Shown: positions 1 to 11,115 of the stretch, piece after piece
Layout of the letters: the number at the start of each line of letters is the position of its first letter
How positions within the stretch are numbered: the first letter of the stretch is position 1
DNA from: Dama dama
Taxonomy: Eukaryota; Chordata; Mammalia; Artiodactyla; Cervidae
NCBI RefSeq assembly: GCF_033118175.1
Contig: NC_083696.1
Coordinates: forward strand, 34,209,001-34,273,000
Length of the DNA: 64,000 nt
Direction of reading: 5' to 3'
The notes under the pieces: generated by a model
Seen by the model: the letters and a program-made list of their open reading frames with translations, nothing else
Database searches by the model: none
What the model was told of the DNA's origin: nothing
Position numbers and translations under genes: made by a program

Positions 1-170
1 CTTTGCGATTCCATGGACTGTAGCCTACTAGGCTCCTCAGTCCATGGAATTTTCCAGGCAAGAGTACTGGAATGAATTGCCATTTCCTTCTCCAGGGGAT
101 CTTCCCAACCCAGGGATCGAGCTCGGGTCTCCTGCATTACAGGCAGATGCTTTACCGTCTGAGCCACCAG
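1..170 (-). repeat. Bov-tA SINE, cut by the window edge
   Basis: Read on the minus strand, this has the ruminant Bov-tA layout: a tRNA-Glu-like head (ctggtggctcag, with a B-box-like part near 115-135), then the BovB-derived body with the usual phrases for 'cctggaga' and 'ggcaattcattccag'. The 3' tail runs off the left edge. Bov-tA elements are non-autonomous and are thought to be mobilised by BovB. No target duplication can be checked here. Confidence 0.85.
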
Positions 171-235
171 ATATCTTAATATAGTTAATTTTGCAATTGT
201 CATATGAAGTTTGATATTGAGAATCTTTTCCTGTG

Positions 236-1190
236 TTTATTTGCCTTCTTTGGTGAAGTGTCTGTAAAGATCTTCTGCCTATTTTAAAATTGGATTATTT
301 ATTATTTTGAATTGTAGGAGTTGTATATTTTAGATACGTATCCTTTGTCTGATATGTGTTGCACAAATATTTTCTTTCAGTTTGTATTTTGTCTTCTCAT
401 TCTCTTAACAGTGTCTTTTGCAGAGCAAAAGTTTTAAATTTTAATCAAGTCCAACTTATGCTTTTGGTGTTGTATCTAAAAGTCATCACTGAACTCAAAA
501 TTACCTTCATTTTTCCCCTATATTATCTTCTAGAAGTTTTATAGTTTTGTATTTTACATTTGGCCTTACGACCCATTTGAGTTAATTTTTATGAATAGTA
601 TCTAGATTATTATTTTTTTTTCACATATGGATATCAGATTGTTCCAGCACACAGAAAGGGTAGTGAAAAAAAAAAAAAATCCAACGACTATTATTTTTCC
701 ACTGGATTTACTTTGGTTTTTCATAAGAGATCAGTTTACTCTATTTGTGTGGGTCTGTTTCTGGGCTCTGTATTCCATTCCATTAATTTATTTGTCTATT
801 CTTTCAACAGTACCATGTTGTCCTGATCATAATTTACACTGTTTTATTTATTTATTTTTTTTACACTGTTTTAAATTTAGGTAGTGTTAGTTTTCCAACT
901 TTGTTTTTCTTCAGTATTGTGTTGGCTATTTTGGGTCTTTTGCTTTGCCATATAAAATTTAGCAAAAGTTTGTCAATATCTACAAAATAACTGTTGGAAT
1001 TTGATTTGAATTGCATTGAATCTATAGATGATGAGAAGACTTGACTTCTTAACAGTGTTGAGTCTTCCCACTCGCTTTCTTAACAGTGTTGAGTCTTCTC
1101 ACTCGCAGACATGGAGTATCTCTCCAATTATTTAGTTCTTTGATTTTTCTTTAGTGTTTTTATATAGAATGTATATATATTTCATTAGAT
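236..1190 (-). repeat. Old L1 fragment, ORF2 part
   Basis: The + strand carries the complement of L1 ORF2 text, such as 'tcctttgtctgat', 'gcaaaagttttaaa' and 'attgcattgaatctatag', in the order expected for an antisense L1. Many stops break the reading frame, so it is a dead fossil. A 31 bp local duplication occurs inside it near 1046-1107. Confidence 0.7.
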
Positions 1191-1289
1191 TTATACATAA
1201 GTATTTCTTTTTCAATCATCAATTTTAATGGTCATGAAAATACTTTAAAATAATTTTTAAAACTCAATGCACAATATTTACAACCATCA

Positions 1290-2115
1290 CTTTTTAAATA
1301 CTTTTTAAAATTAGAGGACAGTTGCTTTATGGTATTGTGTTGGTTTCTGCCATACATCAACATGAATCAGCCACAGGTATACATGTGTCCCCTCCCTCTT
1401 AACCCTCCCTCCCACCTCCCACCCCATCCTACCCCTTTAGGTTGTCACGCAGCACCAGATTTGAGCTCCCTGGGTCATATAGCAAATTCCCACTGGCTAT
1501 CTCAATTTGTTCTGTCCTCTCATTCCCCTACTGTGTCCACAAGTCTGTTCTCTATGTCTGTGTCTCCATTGCTGCTCTGCAAATAGGTTCATTAGTACCA
1601 TCTTTCTAGATTGTATATGTGTGTTAATATACAATATTTGTTTTTCTCTTTCTGACTTACATCACTCTGTATAATAGGCTCTAGGTTCATCTACCTCATT
1701 AAGACTGACTCAAACGCATTCCTTTTTATAGCTGAATAATATTCCACTGTATATATATACCACAATTTCCTTATCCATTCATCTGTTGATGGACATATAG
1801 GTTGCATCCATGTCCTAGCTATTGTAAATAGTGCTGCGATGAACATTGGGGTACAAGTGTCTTTTTCAGTTATGGTTTCCTCAGGGTTTATGGCCAGGAG
1901 TGGGACTGTTGGCTCACTTAATAGTTTTATTCCTAGTTTTTAAAGGAATCTCCATATTCTCTGTAGTGGCTGTATCCATTTACATTCCCACCAATAGTGT
2001 GAGAGGACTCTCTTTTCTCCACAACTATCAAATCACTCTTTTGTGGCCAGGCTGCCTGTTTTCCAGTGGCTCATCAAAGGGCTATGATGTATGGGTTGGG
2101 AATATTTTTTTTTAG
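1290..2115 (-). repeat. L1 3' end, antisense
   Basis: This stretch runs from an L1 3' UTR (with a C-rich stretch near 1388-1430) into the C-terminal part of ORF2 (complement of the 'attccactgtatat' and 'gctgcgatgaacattggggt' phrases). It is diverged from the young L1 copies at 26-41 kb and has no long open frame. Confidence 0.7.
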
Positions 2116-2149
2116 TGTTTGGAAGCCCCTTAAGAGTTTAAGGTTTGCA

Positions 2150-2502
2150 TTAAAAAATATTTATCTATTTATTATTGGCTGCGATGGGTCTTCATTGCTG
2201 CCTGAGGGCTTTCTCTAGTTGCGGCCAGCAGGGGCCACTCTTCGTTATGGTGCATGGGCTTCCCATTGCAGTGGCTTCTCTTGTTGCTGAGCATGGGTTC
2301 TAGGGCACTCAGGTTTCAGTAGTTGCAGCACGTGGGCTCAGCAGTTTTGGCTGGTGGGCTCTAGATTACAGGCTCAGTAGTTGTGGCACATGGGTCTTAG
2401 TTGCTCTGCAGCATGTGGGATCTCCCCAGATCAGGGATCAAACCTGTGTCCCCTGCATTGGCAGGCAGATTCTTAACCACTGAACTGTGAGGAAATCCTG
2501 GG
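2150..2502 (-). repeat. CHR-type SINE (cetartiodactyl, tRNA-derived)
   Basis: On the minus strand it starts with a tRNA-like head ending near 2500 ('ttcttaaccactgaactg' on the + strand), followed by the repeated 'agttgcagcacgtgggctc' blocks typical of CHR SINEs of whales and ruminants. It is moderately diverged. The subfamily was not assigned. Confidence 0.75.
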
Positions 2503-4799
2503 AAGTTTTTGATAAGGAACTGCAGCTACTACCACTGAGCATGAGGTTTTACAATCTCTCCCACTGCCACTTCTTTATTAAGAATTGGGCCTTGCTGGTT
2601 CTTCTGTGCTGTTGGCCAGTTTTCTCACTCCTCAGGCTGATTCATCTTTCCGTCACTCAAATGTTTCTGGTTGTCTGTAGGGATGGGTTCAGACTTGGAA
2701 ATTTTTGTAGGGGAGTTTAGTCTGTTTTTTATTGGTCAGACCTAGAAATTTTGTCTGTTCTACAGATCAAGGACTTTAGTTGGCTGTCTAGTGATCAGCA
2801 AATTCCTGCGGGTCATATTACTCTGAAGTGATTTGGGTCCCGCTACTCATGAATGTCCCCTTGCCCTCCTGGGCACTGAAAGTTAAGTATCACTATTTGT
2901 CCTCTGCTAATTCAGGTTCCCATTATCTCCATTTAAATCAGGGAGCTCCTTTCAGCTGCAGGGTTTTTCATAGCACCTCTGATCACAGAGAACAGCCACT
3001 GTGGTACTTTTCAAAGATGGTGGTGCTTCCTTCACCAACAACTCTCCAGAAGCCGTGGTGGAGGCCCCCTCAGGTTCATCATTACGAGAGATGAGCTGTC
3101 TATATATGAACATTTACTTCAGTGTTTCCTTCTCCGTGATTCGTTGGACTTTTTCCTTTACAAATATCAGGGAATTTTCTTCTCATTTTCATTTAGCTGA
3201 GACCAGAAGTCAATCAATTTACATAGAAGGTACATTGAAACCAGAGTCACTGGAAAGTGCACTCAAATCAACAGATTTAGGTTTATTTATATACATACTT
3301 TTCTGTTTAAATTAGCAAGACCTTGCAATTCTTTCTCTCCTTGGGTTTGACTTTGTAATTGGCTTTCTGTGGGTGTCTGGATCTGACTCCAATATTAAGA
3401 GTTAATATTAAGTATTAACAGTATCCAGAGTTGGTGGATGAAGTGTGGCAAGGAGATTGACTGCCCTTTCCAAGGTAACTGCCTCAGGTGAGATTGGAAT
3501 AGGGTCTTCAAACAAGGCAGGAACAGCCTAATTAATATAAGGGAAGAAGAGGCTTTGGATCTGCTATCAAGAGGGGCTTGGGGACTTGATTTCCTAGGAA
3601 TTATCCAAATCCTCCTTTATGGTTTCATTTCTACACCCAGATTTCCACTCTTTCTTGATGGTAACTATCTCTCCCACATGAAATCTGGTGAGGCTGGTAA
3701 CTCAGTTGACTTTATCATTTGGCAACATGTAGAAAAGATTTTGAGTTGGCTTTTTAGTGATTCAACTGATAATACTTTTAGCACTGTCATTGAAAGCATA
3801 CAGGTTGTTAAAAGGTTGTGAACTGAGAATTTAGGACTCTGAGTGTGTCATTGTTTTTCTTAAGTGGTCCAGTTTTAAGCTTATCCTTGAGTCCATTCTT
3901 TGAATACATCTTGCTCTTCATGGCCACTCAGTTTCTAAAAGCCTTCTCTTCAGAGAAGAGAAGGTCACTCCAGGTGACCATATGCAGTAATTTCCCCAGC
4001 TGTTTTCCATGTATTCCAAGGGCTTCCAAATTGTACATTAAAGTTGTTGAATCTCAGCCTTCCATACCAGGCCAGATAGCCAATCTCAGATTCTCCTCAT
4101 TTCTTCAAAGACTGTTGCTTGCAATTCTGCTTTGGGTGACCCTCGTTCTGTCCTTTTCCCTCCTGTCTTTCTCTTCTGCTTCCTTTAAATTTGAGGAATT
4201 TCAAATTTTAGGGTATTGAGCATGACTCTTTCAGAGATAAAAGGTTGCTACAATAATGAGGGACAAGTATATAGGTTTGAAAGAAAAGTTTAGGTTGTCT
4301 GGCATGATGACTTTTCCTTGATCTCTAGGCTGTCTTAGAACTGCTCTTTGGGTTGGGAGAGATGATTCAACCCCAAGTGTACTTTTCATATGGGATTGGA
4401 ACACCCTCAACACTTCCATCTCATATGCACGTGGAGCTTTACAGAGTATAGACGTGTCTCACCTTGCTTCATCCCAGTTTCTCAGCCACCTGTGAGATGT
4501 GCTCACCTTTGAAGTTGAGAAAAGAAATAAAGAGTCTTTCCCAGGATTCCCAGTGTTGGCCAGTAGCTGGGCCAAGACTGCAATCCCAGACTCTCCACAC
4601 TGACCTTCCCTTCAGATCCTGCTCTAACATTCCTCCGCCCAGGAAAGACTACACATGGAGGTCCACATATTACTATCTAAATGGTAACAAGCAATAATCA
4701 AGCTATCAACTGTTAAATAAAATATACTCTACTCTCCTATCTTAACAGTTTGGAGTTTCCAGAAGCAAATGCTGAGACTGAATTTGGCCTGTTGGTTAT
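2503..4799. other. Unique upstream flank, no gene recognised
   Basis: I see no exon, RNA gene or clear repeat here. Short open frames of 77-124 codons occur on the + strand (for example 3845-4219) but have no recognisable domain. Weak old L1 traces are possible near 2500-3000. Confidence 0.5.
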
Positions 4800-4802
4800 T
4801 TA

Positions 4803-5025
4803 TTTGTTGTTCAGTTGTTCAATCGTGTCCGACTTTTTGTGACCCCATGGACAGCAGCATGCCAGACTTATTAATACTATCTCCCAGAGTTTACTCAGAC
4901 TCATGTCCATTGATTCGATGATGCCATCCAACCATCTCATCCTCTGTCGTCCCCTTCTCCTTCTGCCCTCAATCTTTCCCAGCATCAGGGTCTTTTCCAA
5001 TGAGTCGGCTCTTCACATCAGGGTA
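4803..5025 (-). repeat. BovB LINE 3' fragment
   Basis: The minus strand encodes the C-terminal end of the BovB reverse-transcriptase polyprotein: 'EKTLMLGKIEGRRRRGR', then 'RMRWLDGI', then a tail ending in 'WGHKKSDTIEQLN'. The + strand starts with the usual 'ttgttcagttg' 3' terminus. The element is strongly 5' truncated. Confidence 0.85.
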
Positions 5026-5636
5026 TTTATACTAGCCATCAACACAGGGAGGAAGCAGGAGGGGGTAGAAGGAGGAATCTGACTGCAGTGCAGACCTCAG
5101 GCAAGCCTCAGCCAACCCCAAGGGGGTGTCTGAGAGTATATATGGTCCATCAGAGTGTATCAAGTTTAGGTGAAATAACTAGACCATCCCTCCCTACTCA
5201 AAGACAGGGCATATCTTTGGATGGGGGCCTCTGAAGCAAGAGCTGACAGTTGGGCAATGAGTCCTTCCTGTAACAAATACCCCTTAATAATGACCTGTTG
5301 AGCTCAGAAAAGGGCAGCAGGGAGAGAATCTCCCTCTTTTCCCATTTCTGGACGGCTTGGACTCCACTCCAGTCTCAGTCCACCTGCCTCCACAGCTGCC
5401 CCTTGGGCCTATCAGCACATCACACAGGGGCTTGAGCCACCCTAGGAAAGACAGAGGGGCAGAAGACTCCCATCCCCAACATCCTGGAGGTGGAATCTCA
5501 GGGTCCCAAGTGCAGAGACTGGCCTAAAACTGGACAGGTCACACCTCCATTCTCAGGCAATAGAATCCATTCCTAGGGAGCAGAAGGAACTCTCTAAGGG
5601 GGAATGGGCAGAATAAAGACCTTCTCCCCCAGGTCT
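5026..5636. other. Unique upstream flank
   Basis: No exon or familiar repeat was recognised. Composition is ordinary. It lies about 1.2 kb upstream of the FRMD3 start codon and could hold distal promoter elements, but none can be supported by reading. Confidence 0.4.
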
Positions 5637-5840
5637 GTGTGCCATGCTGTGCTCAGTGGGATCCAACTCTTTGCCACCCCATGGACTGTAGCTGCCAGGA
5701 GCCTCTGATTGTGGAATTCTTCAGGCAGGAATACTGGAGTGGGTTACCATGCCCTCCTCCAGGTGATCTTCCCAACCTAGGGATCGAACCCAGGTCTCCA
5801 CAGTGCAGGTGGATTACTATCTGAGCCACCAGGGAAGTCC
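5637..5840 (-). repeat. Bov-tA SINE, near full length
   Basis: The minus strand begins with 'ggacttccctggtggctcag', the typical Bov-tA start, and runs through the tRNA-like head and BovB-derived body to near 5640. It abuts a second truncated copy in the same orientation (5841-5960). Confidence 0.9.
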
Positions 5841-5960
5841 AAGAATACGGGGGCGGGTAGCCTATCCCTTCTCCAGGGGATCGTCTCAGCCCAGGAATCG
5901 AACCAGGGTCTCCTGCATTGCAGGCGGATTTCTTTATCAGCTGTGCCACCGGGGAAGCCC
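5841..5960 (-). repeat. Bov-tA SINE, partial tandem copy
   Basis: A second Bov-tA head and partial body ('gggcttccccggtggcacag' on the minus strand) directly joins the preceding copy. The body ends after about 120 bases. Either it was cut when the neighbour inserted, or it is an independent partial copy. Confidence 0.85.
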
Positions 5961-6677
5961 AAAGTGCTGCTACCAAAGATCTTAGTGAGGTGTTGGGAGA
6001 CAAATGAGAAACTGATTAAGGAAGGTTCTGAGTTTCTCAGAGGAGACTGACTCTCAGTTAATATTAAACAAAGGCTTACAAAATTCCTCACGAGTACCAG
6101 CGACTGTGACTACTAGCCTTATTGTTGTTGTACCGAGGCAAGGGCCTCATGCTATTCTCGGGGTTCGTGAGGTCCAATAATCCTCTCCCACGGTGGAATC
6201 CTCCCTGCGGGTGTAGGTCTGGATCGCCCTCCACGCCCCCTTGCCTGCCGCCAAGTCGCTGGGGCCAAGCAGAGCAGGGCGCTGTCGGGCGCGTGGGGGA
6301 GCCGGGGCAGGGACGAGCTCGCTCAGGAGCCAGAGTGATCGCGGCCGGAGAGGGAGGAGGCTGCCGGGCCCAGCCTGACGCAGAGGCGGCGGCAGCAGCG
6401 GAGCAGGCCACTGCCGGGGCGTCCCGGCCACCGGCGCCAGCCCGCTCTCCGCCTTCTCCTGTCGCTGCTCCTCGCGCGTGGGAGTGAGTGCTTCGCGCGC
6501 CCGCCGGGGGGCACGGGCCCCGGGCATCTTCGGCCAGCGAGCCCGAGCGGAGGGAGGTGCAGGAGCGCTCGCAAGGGGCGGAGGCGGGGAAAGGAGCGGG
6601 CGAGGCGGAGGCGAGGGAGCGGAGGGAGGGGACCGTGGAGAGGGAGGGACCCGCCTGCCGCGCCCTGGCCGCTCGGC

Positions 6678-6722
6678 ATGTGTGGCTGCAGGCGCCGGTT
6701 GTCGCTGCTGTCCGGGGGCTGA
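6678..6722 (+). promoter_or_regulatory. Possible upstream ORF in the FRMD3 leader
   Basis: An ATG at 6678 with G at -3 opens a 14-codon frame that ends in TGA at 6720-6722, 96 bases before the FRMD3 ATG. It would act as a uORF only if transcription starts upstream of 6678, which is plausible from the island but not shown. The encoded peptide has no known role. Confidence 0.45.
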
Positions 6723-6818
6723 GCCGCGCCCGGGTGTCCAGGGCAGTGTGTGTGTGTCCGCGCGGGCGAGCGCCGCGCCGGCCCCGAGCCTCCCGCTCGC
6801 TTCCCCGGGCCGCGGTGC

Positions 6819-6965
6819 ATGTTCGCCTCCTGCCACTGTGTGCCGAGAGGCAGGAGGACCATGAAAATGATCCACTTTCGGAGCTCCAGCATCAAATCGC
6901 TCAGCCAGGAGATGAAATGCACCATCCGGCTGCTGGACGACTCGGAGATCTCCTGCCACATCCAG
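6819..6965 (+). CDS. FRMD3: FRMD3 first coding exon (FERM domain containing 3, protein 4.1O)
   Basis: The exon encodes 49 residues, starting MFASCHCVPRGRRTMK and ending SEISCHIQ, which matches my knowledge of the FRMD3 N-terminus. Residues from about 33 (CTIRLLDDSEISCHIQ) open the ubiquitin-like F1 lobe of the FERM domain. The rest of FERM, the FERM-adjacent region and the C-terminal membrane segment lie in exons outside the window. FRMD3 belongs to the band 4.1 family that links membranes to the cortical cytoskeleton. The exon ends CAG|gtgccg at 6965/6966, a good donor in phase 0. The first ATG has a weak context (T at -3, T at +4). ATGs at codons 15 and 17 are in better context (A at -3), so an N-terminally shorter form is possible. 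FRMD5 was considered and rejected because its N-terminus differs. Confidence 0.93.
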
Positions 6966-7160
6966 GTGCCGGGGCGAGGGAGCGGACTAGGCGTCGGGCG
7001 TGGGACTGGGGGGCCTCTACGGGTGGGCGTGCGCGCGAAGGCAAGGAACCCACCCGGGGGCCTACTAGAAAGCCAGATTTCTCTTCCTCCGCTCTGAGTC
7101 TGGGAGCCCTACTAAGGGATGGGGGGTGGGGTGGGGGACTGTCCCCCGCAGGCACCGGGC

Positions 7161-9180
7161 GTGCGTTATCAATTCCCGGGGCCCCTTCCTCTGGCTTACT
7201 CACTGCGCTCACGTCTCGCTGCACCTAGGATAGTGGACACAGGGCAGCTGCCTCCTGGGGGACTCTAACCCCTCTGTTTCCTAACCTGTCGGGAAATATG
7301 AGTTCTGAGAACCCAGAGAGGTACCTGCATGTCGCCCAGTCTTCCTTCTTCCACGTGGAGAAGGCATGCATCAGCATGGATCCACTCATTCTTTCTCTGG
7401 CGCCTGGGTTCCGAAGGTGCCTTCAATCCCAGGGATCTGCTCCAGCTCCCTGCCTCCCCTCTACCGGTGGCCTTTACTTCTTAGCGTGGGGCAGCGGCGA
7501 AGTTTCCCGGGAGTGAGAGAGGCCAGGCAGCCCCGGGCTCCAAGCCTTAAGGGATGGTGCACGCTGCGCGGACTGGAGCTACCTCCAAAGGAATCCTTTG
7601 AAATCTGAGTGTTTCAGGGAAAAGGGCTCTGAGGCCAGCAGGGAGGGAATGCTGCAGGACCTGGGTCCCGGGAGAAATCGCCCTTTGGGATATTGGTGAC
7701 ATGTGCTCTGGACCAAGTTGGAGAAGGCCAGAGTTGTGTAGGCGAAGGCAGCTTTGATGGCAACTCCATCCTCCAGTACTTAAGTGCCTCTGGGCTTGCA
7801 GGAGATCTGTGAGATGCAATGGTGTGTGTGTGTGTGAGCGCACTCTCAGTGTTTGTATATGTAGGCACGTGTGTGCCCTCTCCGAAGACTCAGGGCACAC
7901 AACCTGGAAAGGTCATGTTAGGGTTCAGCACTATTAGCTTTTGACTTTTAAGTCTCTTTACTTATTTATCTCTGGAATTTCCTCTTCTCACCTACTCAAG
8001 TCTTGAAGGTCTGAGACTGACTGAGCTGTTTTTAAAACACTGGGCACCCATTCTGTTGAGATATGAATGGAAGCAGCGTCTCCCAGTGGCAGGAATCTGC
8101 TTCTGGGCTGTGTTAACTAAGAATGAATTAATGAATGGTCTCCCCCCGCCCCCCACCCCCCGCCTTTTTTTTTCTTTTTGTGGGAGCTAGTGACACGGGG
8201 ACAGTGACTCCTAACTTGTAAGTTGACAACTGGCTAAGTTTCCCGGCAGGAATGTAGTGCTCCATGACCTCCCATTAAAGTGGGCTCCCACTGACTTTTC
8301 TCTAGAACCTTGGATTTCATTTTGAACTAAGCACTGCTGCTAAACTTAATAATAAAAGGATTAGCAGGATAGGCAGTTTTTCTGCTGCCACAGTGTTGCA
8401 TGGAAACATTTGGCATGTGTTGTCTTGTGTTTCAGAGAGAGGAGTTTGCCCATTTTACCTTGAGTCCTCAAGTGGGTGTACGGGAACTTTAACCCGTATT
8501 GAATATGTAGGTAATAAAGGGGTCAGTCACAGAGAGTGGGGCTGTTGACTTTTCCAGAGCTGTCTCCACCCTCTATCTGCCCTGTCCTGTCTCACTTGGA
8601 GTTGACACCACTGTTTTGTTTTTTTTTTTCTGTTTATGGGAGGGAATCTTCCTTAGAATGGATAAATAGTCCCCAGAGGACATGTATGTGCTGTCTGGTG
8701 ATCTGGCAAACAGTAGATTGTAGTCAGTCTAATAACAGTTTGGAACATTAGAGTTTGTATGGCCCAACTGATGCCAAAGAGGTTAAAATGCTATGTTCCA
8801 AATGTTGATTTTGGCATTGCTTGAGAAAATCAAATGTTTTACTTGGAAGCACATCTGCCCCCAAATGGTGATTATCATTTAATCAATTAAAATGAATCAA
8901 AAGATGATTTTGGTGATTTTGGACATTATACCTGCCTAGAGTATTTCAAACCTGGGAATTGATATTACATTTCTGAGCATAAGGTCACAAAAACCTTTCC
9001 ATTTGTTTAGGACAAAGACAAAGTGATTTAAAAAAAAAAAACAAACCTTTGAAGTCACTAGTATATGCCCTGGGGAATCCATCTGTCTTTTGTTTCTTGC
9101 TTGCCTTTTCCCTCCGGTCTAGAGAATCACAAAGTTAAGAGAGTGTATAGAGTGTTACACAAATTTTCCATCTATAACCC
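7161..9180 (+). other. Intron 1, unique sequence next to the CpG island
   Basis: Moderately GC-rich at first, then AT-rich. A short GT run lies at 7821-7838 and a C-rich/T-rich tract at 8141-8180. No exon, RNA gene or clear mobile element was recognised. Proximal intronic enhancers are possible but not supportable by reading. Confidence 0.5.
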
Positions 9181-9499
9181 ATGCAAGGTGTGAAGTATGT
9201 TTTTTTTTTTTTTGGCAAAACAATAGGTTTTAAATATTCTTTTCCAAAGTATATGATTTGTGTTGCTGACAAAGAAAACTTGACAAAGAAAACTTTCAGT
9301 GTAATGGCTCAGCGTCAGCAGCCTGACAGCCACTTGCTCTGTCTCTTCATAGGATCTAGGATGCTGTTCCATTGTGTCAATTGCATGTGACTGTTTAGTA
9401 GAAGTGAAAGAGGATTCCAACTGGATAGGGAGCAAAAGGAGAGTCTAGGGCACTAGGCAGGGGCCTGGGGAAGGAAGGGAGTTGCTGAATGTTCCCCAT

Positions 9500-9710
9500 T
9501 GTTGTTGTTCAGTAGCAAAGTCATGTCCAACCCTTTGCAACCCCATGGGCTGCAGCAGGCAAGACTTCCCTGTCCTTTGCTATCTCCCGGAGTTTGCTCA
9601 AACTCATGTCCTTTGACTCGGTGATGCCATCCAACCATCTCATCCCCTGTCACCCCCTTCTCCTCCTGCCCTCAATCTTTCCCAGCATCAGGGTCTTTTC
9701 GAATGAGTTG
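9500..9710 (-). repeat. BovB LINE 3' fragment
   Basis: The + strand has the BovB 3' terminus 'ttgttgttgttcagtagc' followed by the complement of the C-terminal coding text (positions near 9620-9700 match 'gatgccatccaaccatctca' and 'cccagcatcagggtctttt'). Similarity fades near 9710. Confidence 0.8.
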
Positions 9711-10059
9711 GTTCTATTGGTCTTTTCCAACAGAGCCAACCCTGCAAGTCTGGAGACTGTGGAAGGACATGGCTTAGTTCTCACTTCTTTCATTCAGTCA
9801 TGCTGTTTCAAGCAGAGTAGAGTTCTAGTTGTCTTCCCGATTCCATCCACATTTTCAGATGCTGGCAGAGTGTTCATCAGTCCTTCTAATGAGCTTGCCA
9901 TTTTTAATACTGATTTTTATTGTGTAAGTTGTAGACTTTTCATATTATTTATTCTTTATTGAGTCCTGGTAAACATGATTGTTATTATTGGAATTGGCTG
10001 GAAAATTATAAAAATTTGTATTTGAATAGAAACTCTGGCACTGTGTGTAGCACCTCAGT

Positions 10060-10348
10060 CAGTCCATTCAGTTCAGTCACTCAGTCATGTCTGACTCTTT
10101 GTGACCCCATGAATCACAGCATGCCAGGCCTCCCTGTCCATCACCAACTCCTGGAGTTTACTCAGACTCATGTGCATCGAGTCAGTGATGCCATCCAGCC
10201 ATCTCATCCTCTGTTGTCCCCTTCTCCTCCTGCCCCCAATCCCTCCCAGCATCAGGGTCTTTTCCAGTGAGTCAACTCTTCACATGAGGTGGCCAAAGTA
10301 CTGGAGTTTCAGCTTCAGCATCAGTCCTTCCAGTGAATACCCAGGACT
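10060..10348 (-). repeat. BovB LINE 3' fragment
   Basis: It contains the complement of the BovB C-terminal coding region and 3' end, starting at 'ttcagttcagtcactcag' and running to 'aatacccaggactgatctcc'. A truncated Bov-tA sits at its right end within an 8 bp duplication. Confidence 0.85.
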
Positions 10349-10356
10349 GATCTCCT

Positions 10357-10483
10357 GCTGCTGCTAAGTCACTTCAGTCGTGTCCGACTCTTGGCGACCC
10401 CACGGACTGCAGCCTACCAGGCTCCTCCATCTATGGGATTTTCCAGGCAAGAGTACTGGAGTGGGTTGCCATTGCTTTCTCCG
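10357..10483 (-). repeat. Bov-tA SINE, 5'-truncated, with target duplication
   Basis: Only the BovB-derived body and 3' end are present; the tRNA-like head is missing. The 8 bp word 'gatctcct' occurs at 10349-10356 and again at 10484-10491, which fits a target-site duplication made on insertion into or beside the BovB fragment. Confidence 0.8.
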
Positions 10484-10554
10484 GATCTCCTAGTGGGTGC
10501 TTAATAATTATTTGTAGATGTAGATTGCATAATTTCTGTTTGGGCTGTTAAATT

Positions 10555-10665
10555 CATGAGGGTAGGAACTCTTGTTATGGTTGTTGTTCTTCAAGGAGTC
10601 TCAGTACCTAGAGCCAAACTTGACATATAGTTGTGGTCAATAAACACTTGCTGAATGAACAAATG
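10555..10665 (+). repeat. L2-like 3' end
   Basis: The order 'gagggtaggaactcttg', 'cctagagccaaacttgaca' and 'caataaacacttgctgaatg' follows the 3' end of mammalian L2 LINEs. It is diverged and short. Confidence 0.5.
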
Positions 10666-10904
10666 CTACTGATCCAGTATTTAATGTGGCTCATTACCTG
10701 TCATCATGAGGATAGCATGACCTCATTGGGTTGAGAATAAGGAGATACATAGTTTAGTTATGTTACCAACCAGTTTGACATGTAGTGAGTCATTTGACAT
10801 TTGGAATCAGTGTTTCTTCTTTTGTAAAATAAGGGATTTGGGTTAGAATGGATGTCTCCAGTTTATAAAGTCTATAGTTTATCTGTTACCTAGACCAATT
10901 ACCT

Positions 10905-11115
10905 TTGAGTAAAACATTGCTATTGACAGATTATTATACATATTATCTCATGTGATGTTCAATCCTGTCCTGTGTTATCTCCATTTTGTTGTGTTATTGA
11001 ATATTTCCTCAATTTTATGGGTATAGAAAATGAGGTGCAGAGAGATTAGGCAACTTGAGTCACCTGGTAAATAAGTAGATTGAAGCCGTGTCATTTGACT
11101 TAGAATCCAGAGCCC
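10905..11115 (-). repeat. MIR SINE, antisense
   Basis: The pattern 'tattatctcatgtgatg ... attttatgggtatagaaaatgaggtgcagagagattaggcaactt' (split here by intervening bases) followed by 'agaatccagagccctgctt' is the reversed order of the ancient MIR SINE. It is degenerate. Confidence 0.6.

Larger units (their letters stand above)
6190..7160 (+). promoter_or_regulatory. FRMD3: CpG island: FRMD3 promoter and 5' UTR
   Basis: GC content and CpG density rise sharply from about 6190 and fall after about 7160, in contrast to the AT-rich flanks. GC-box-like motifs ('ggggcgg' and 'ggcggggaaag') lie near 6575-6593, with further 'gaggcggagg' motifs at 6601-6625. I see no TATA box, so a broad TATA-less start is likely. 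The transcription start cannot be placed by reading. The island covers the first coding exon and the start of intron 1. Confidence 0.85.

Noticed and set aside
6147..6959. A 270-codon open frame on the minus strand over the FRMD3 exon, plus a 212-codon one
   Set aside because: High GC removes stop codons in all frames here. The product is Pro/Arg/Ala-rich with no domain, and the + strand frame matches FRMD3.
6488..7228. A 246-codon + strand frame across the CpG island
   Set aside because: It does not begin with ATG, runs through the FRMD3 exon in another frame and over the donor site. It is a composition effect.
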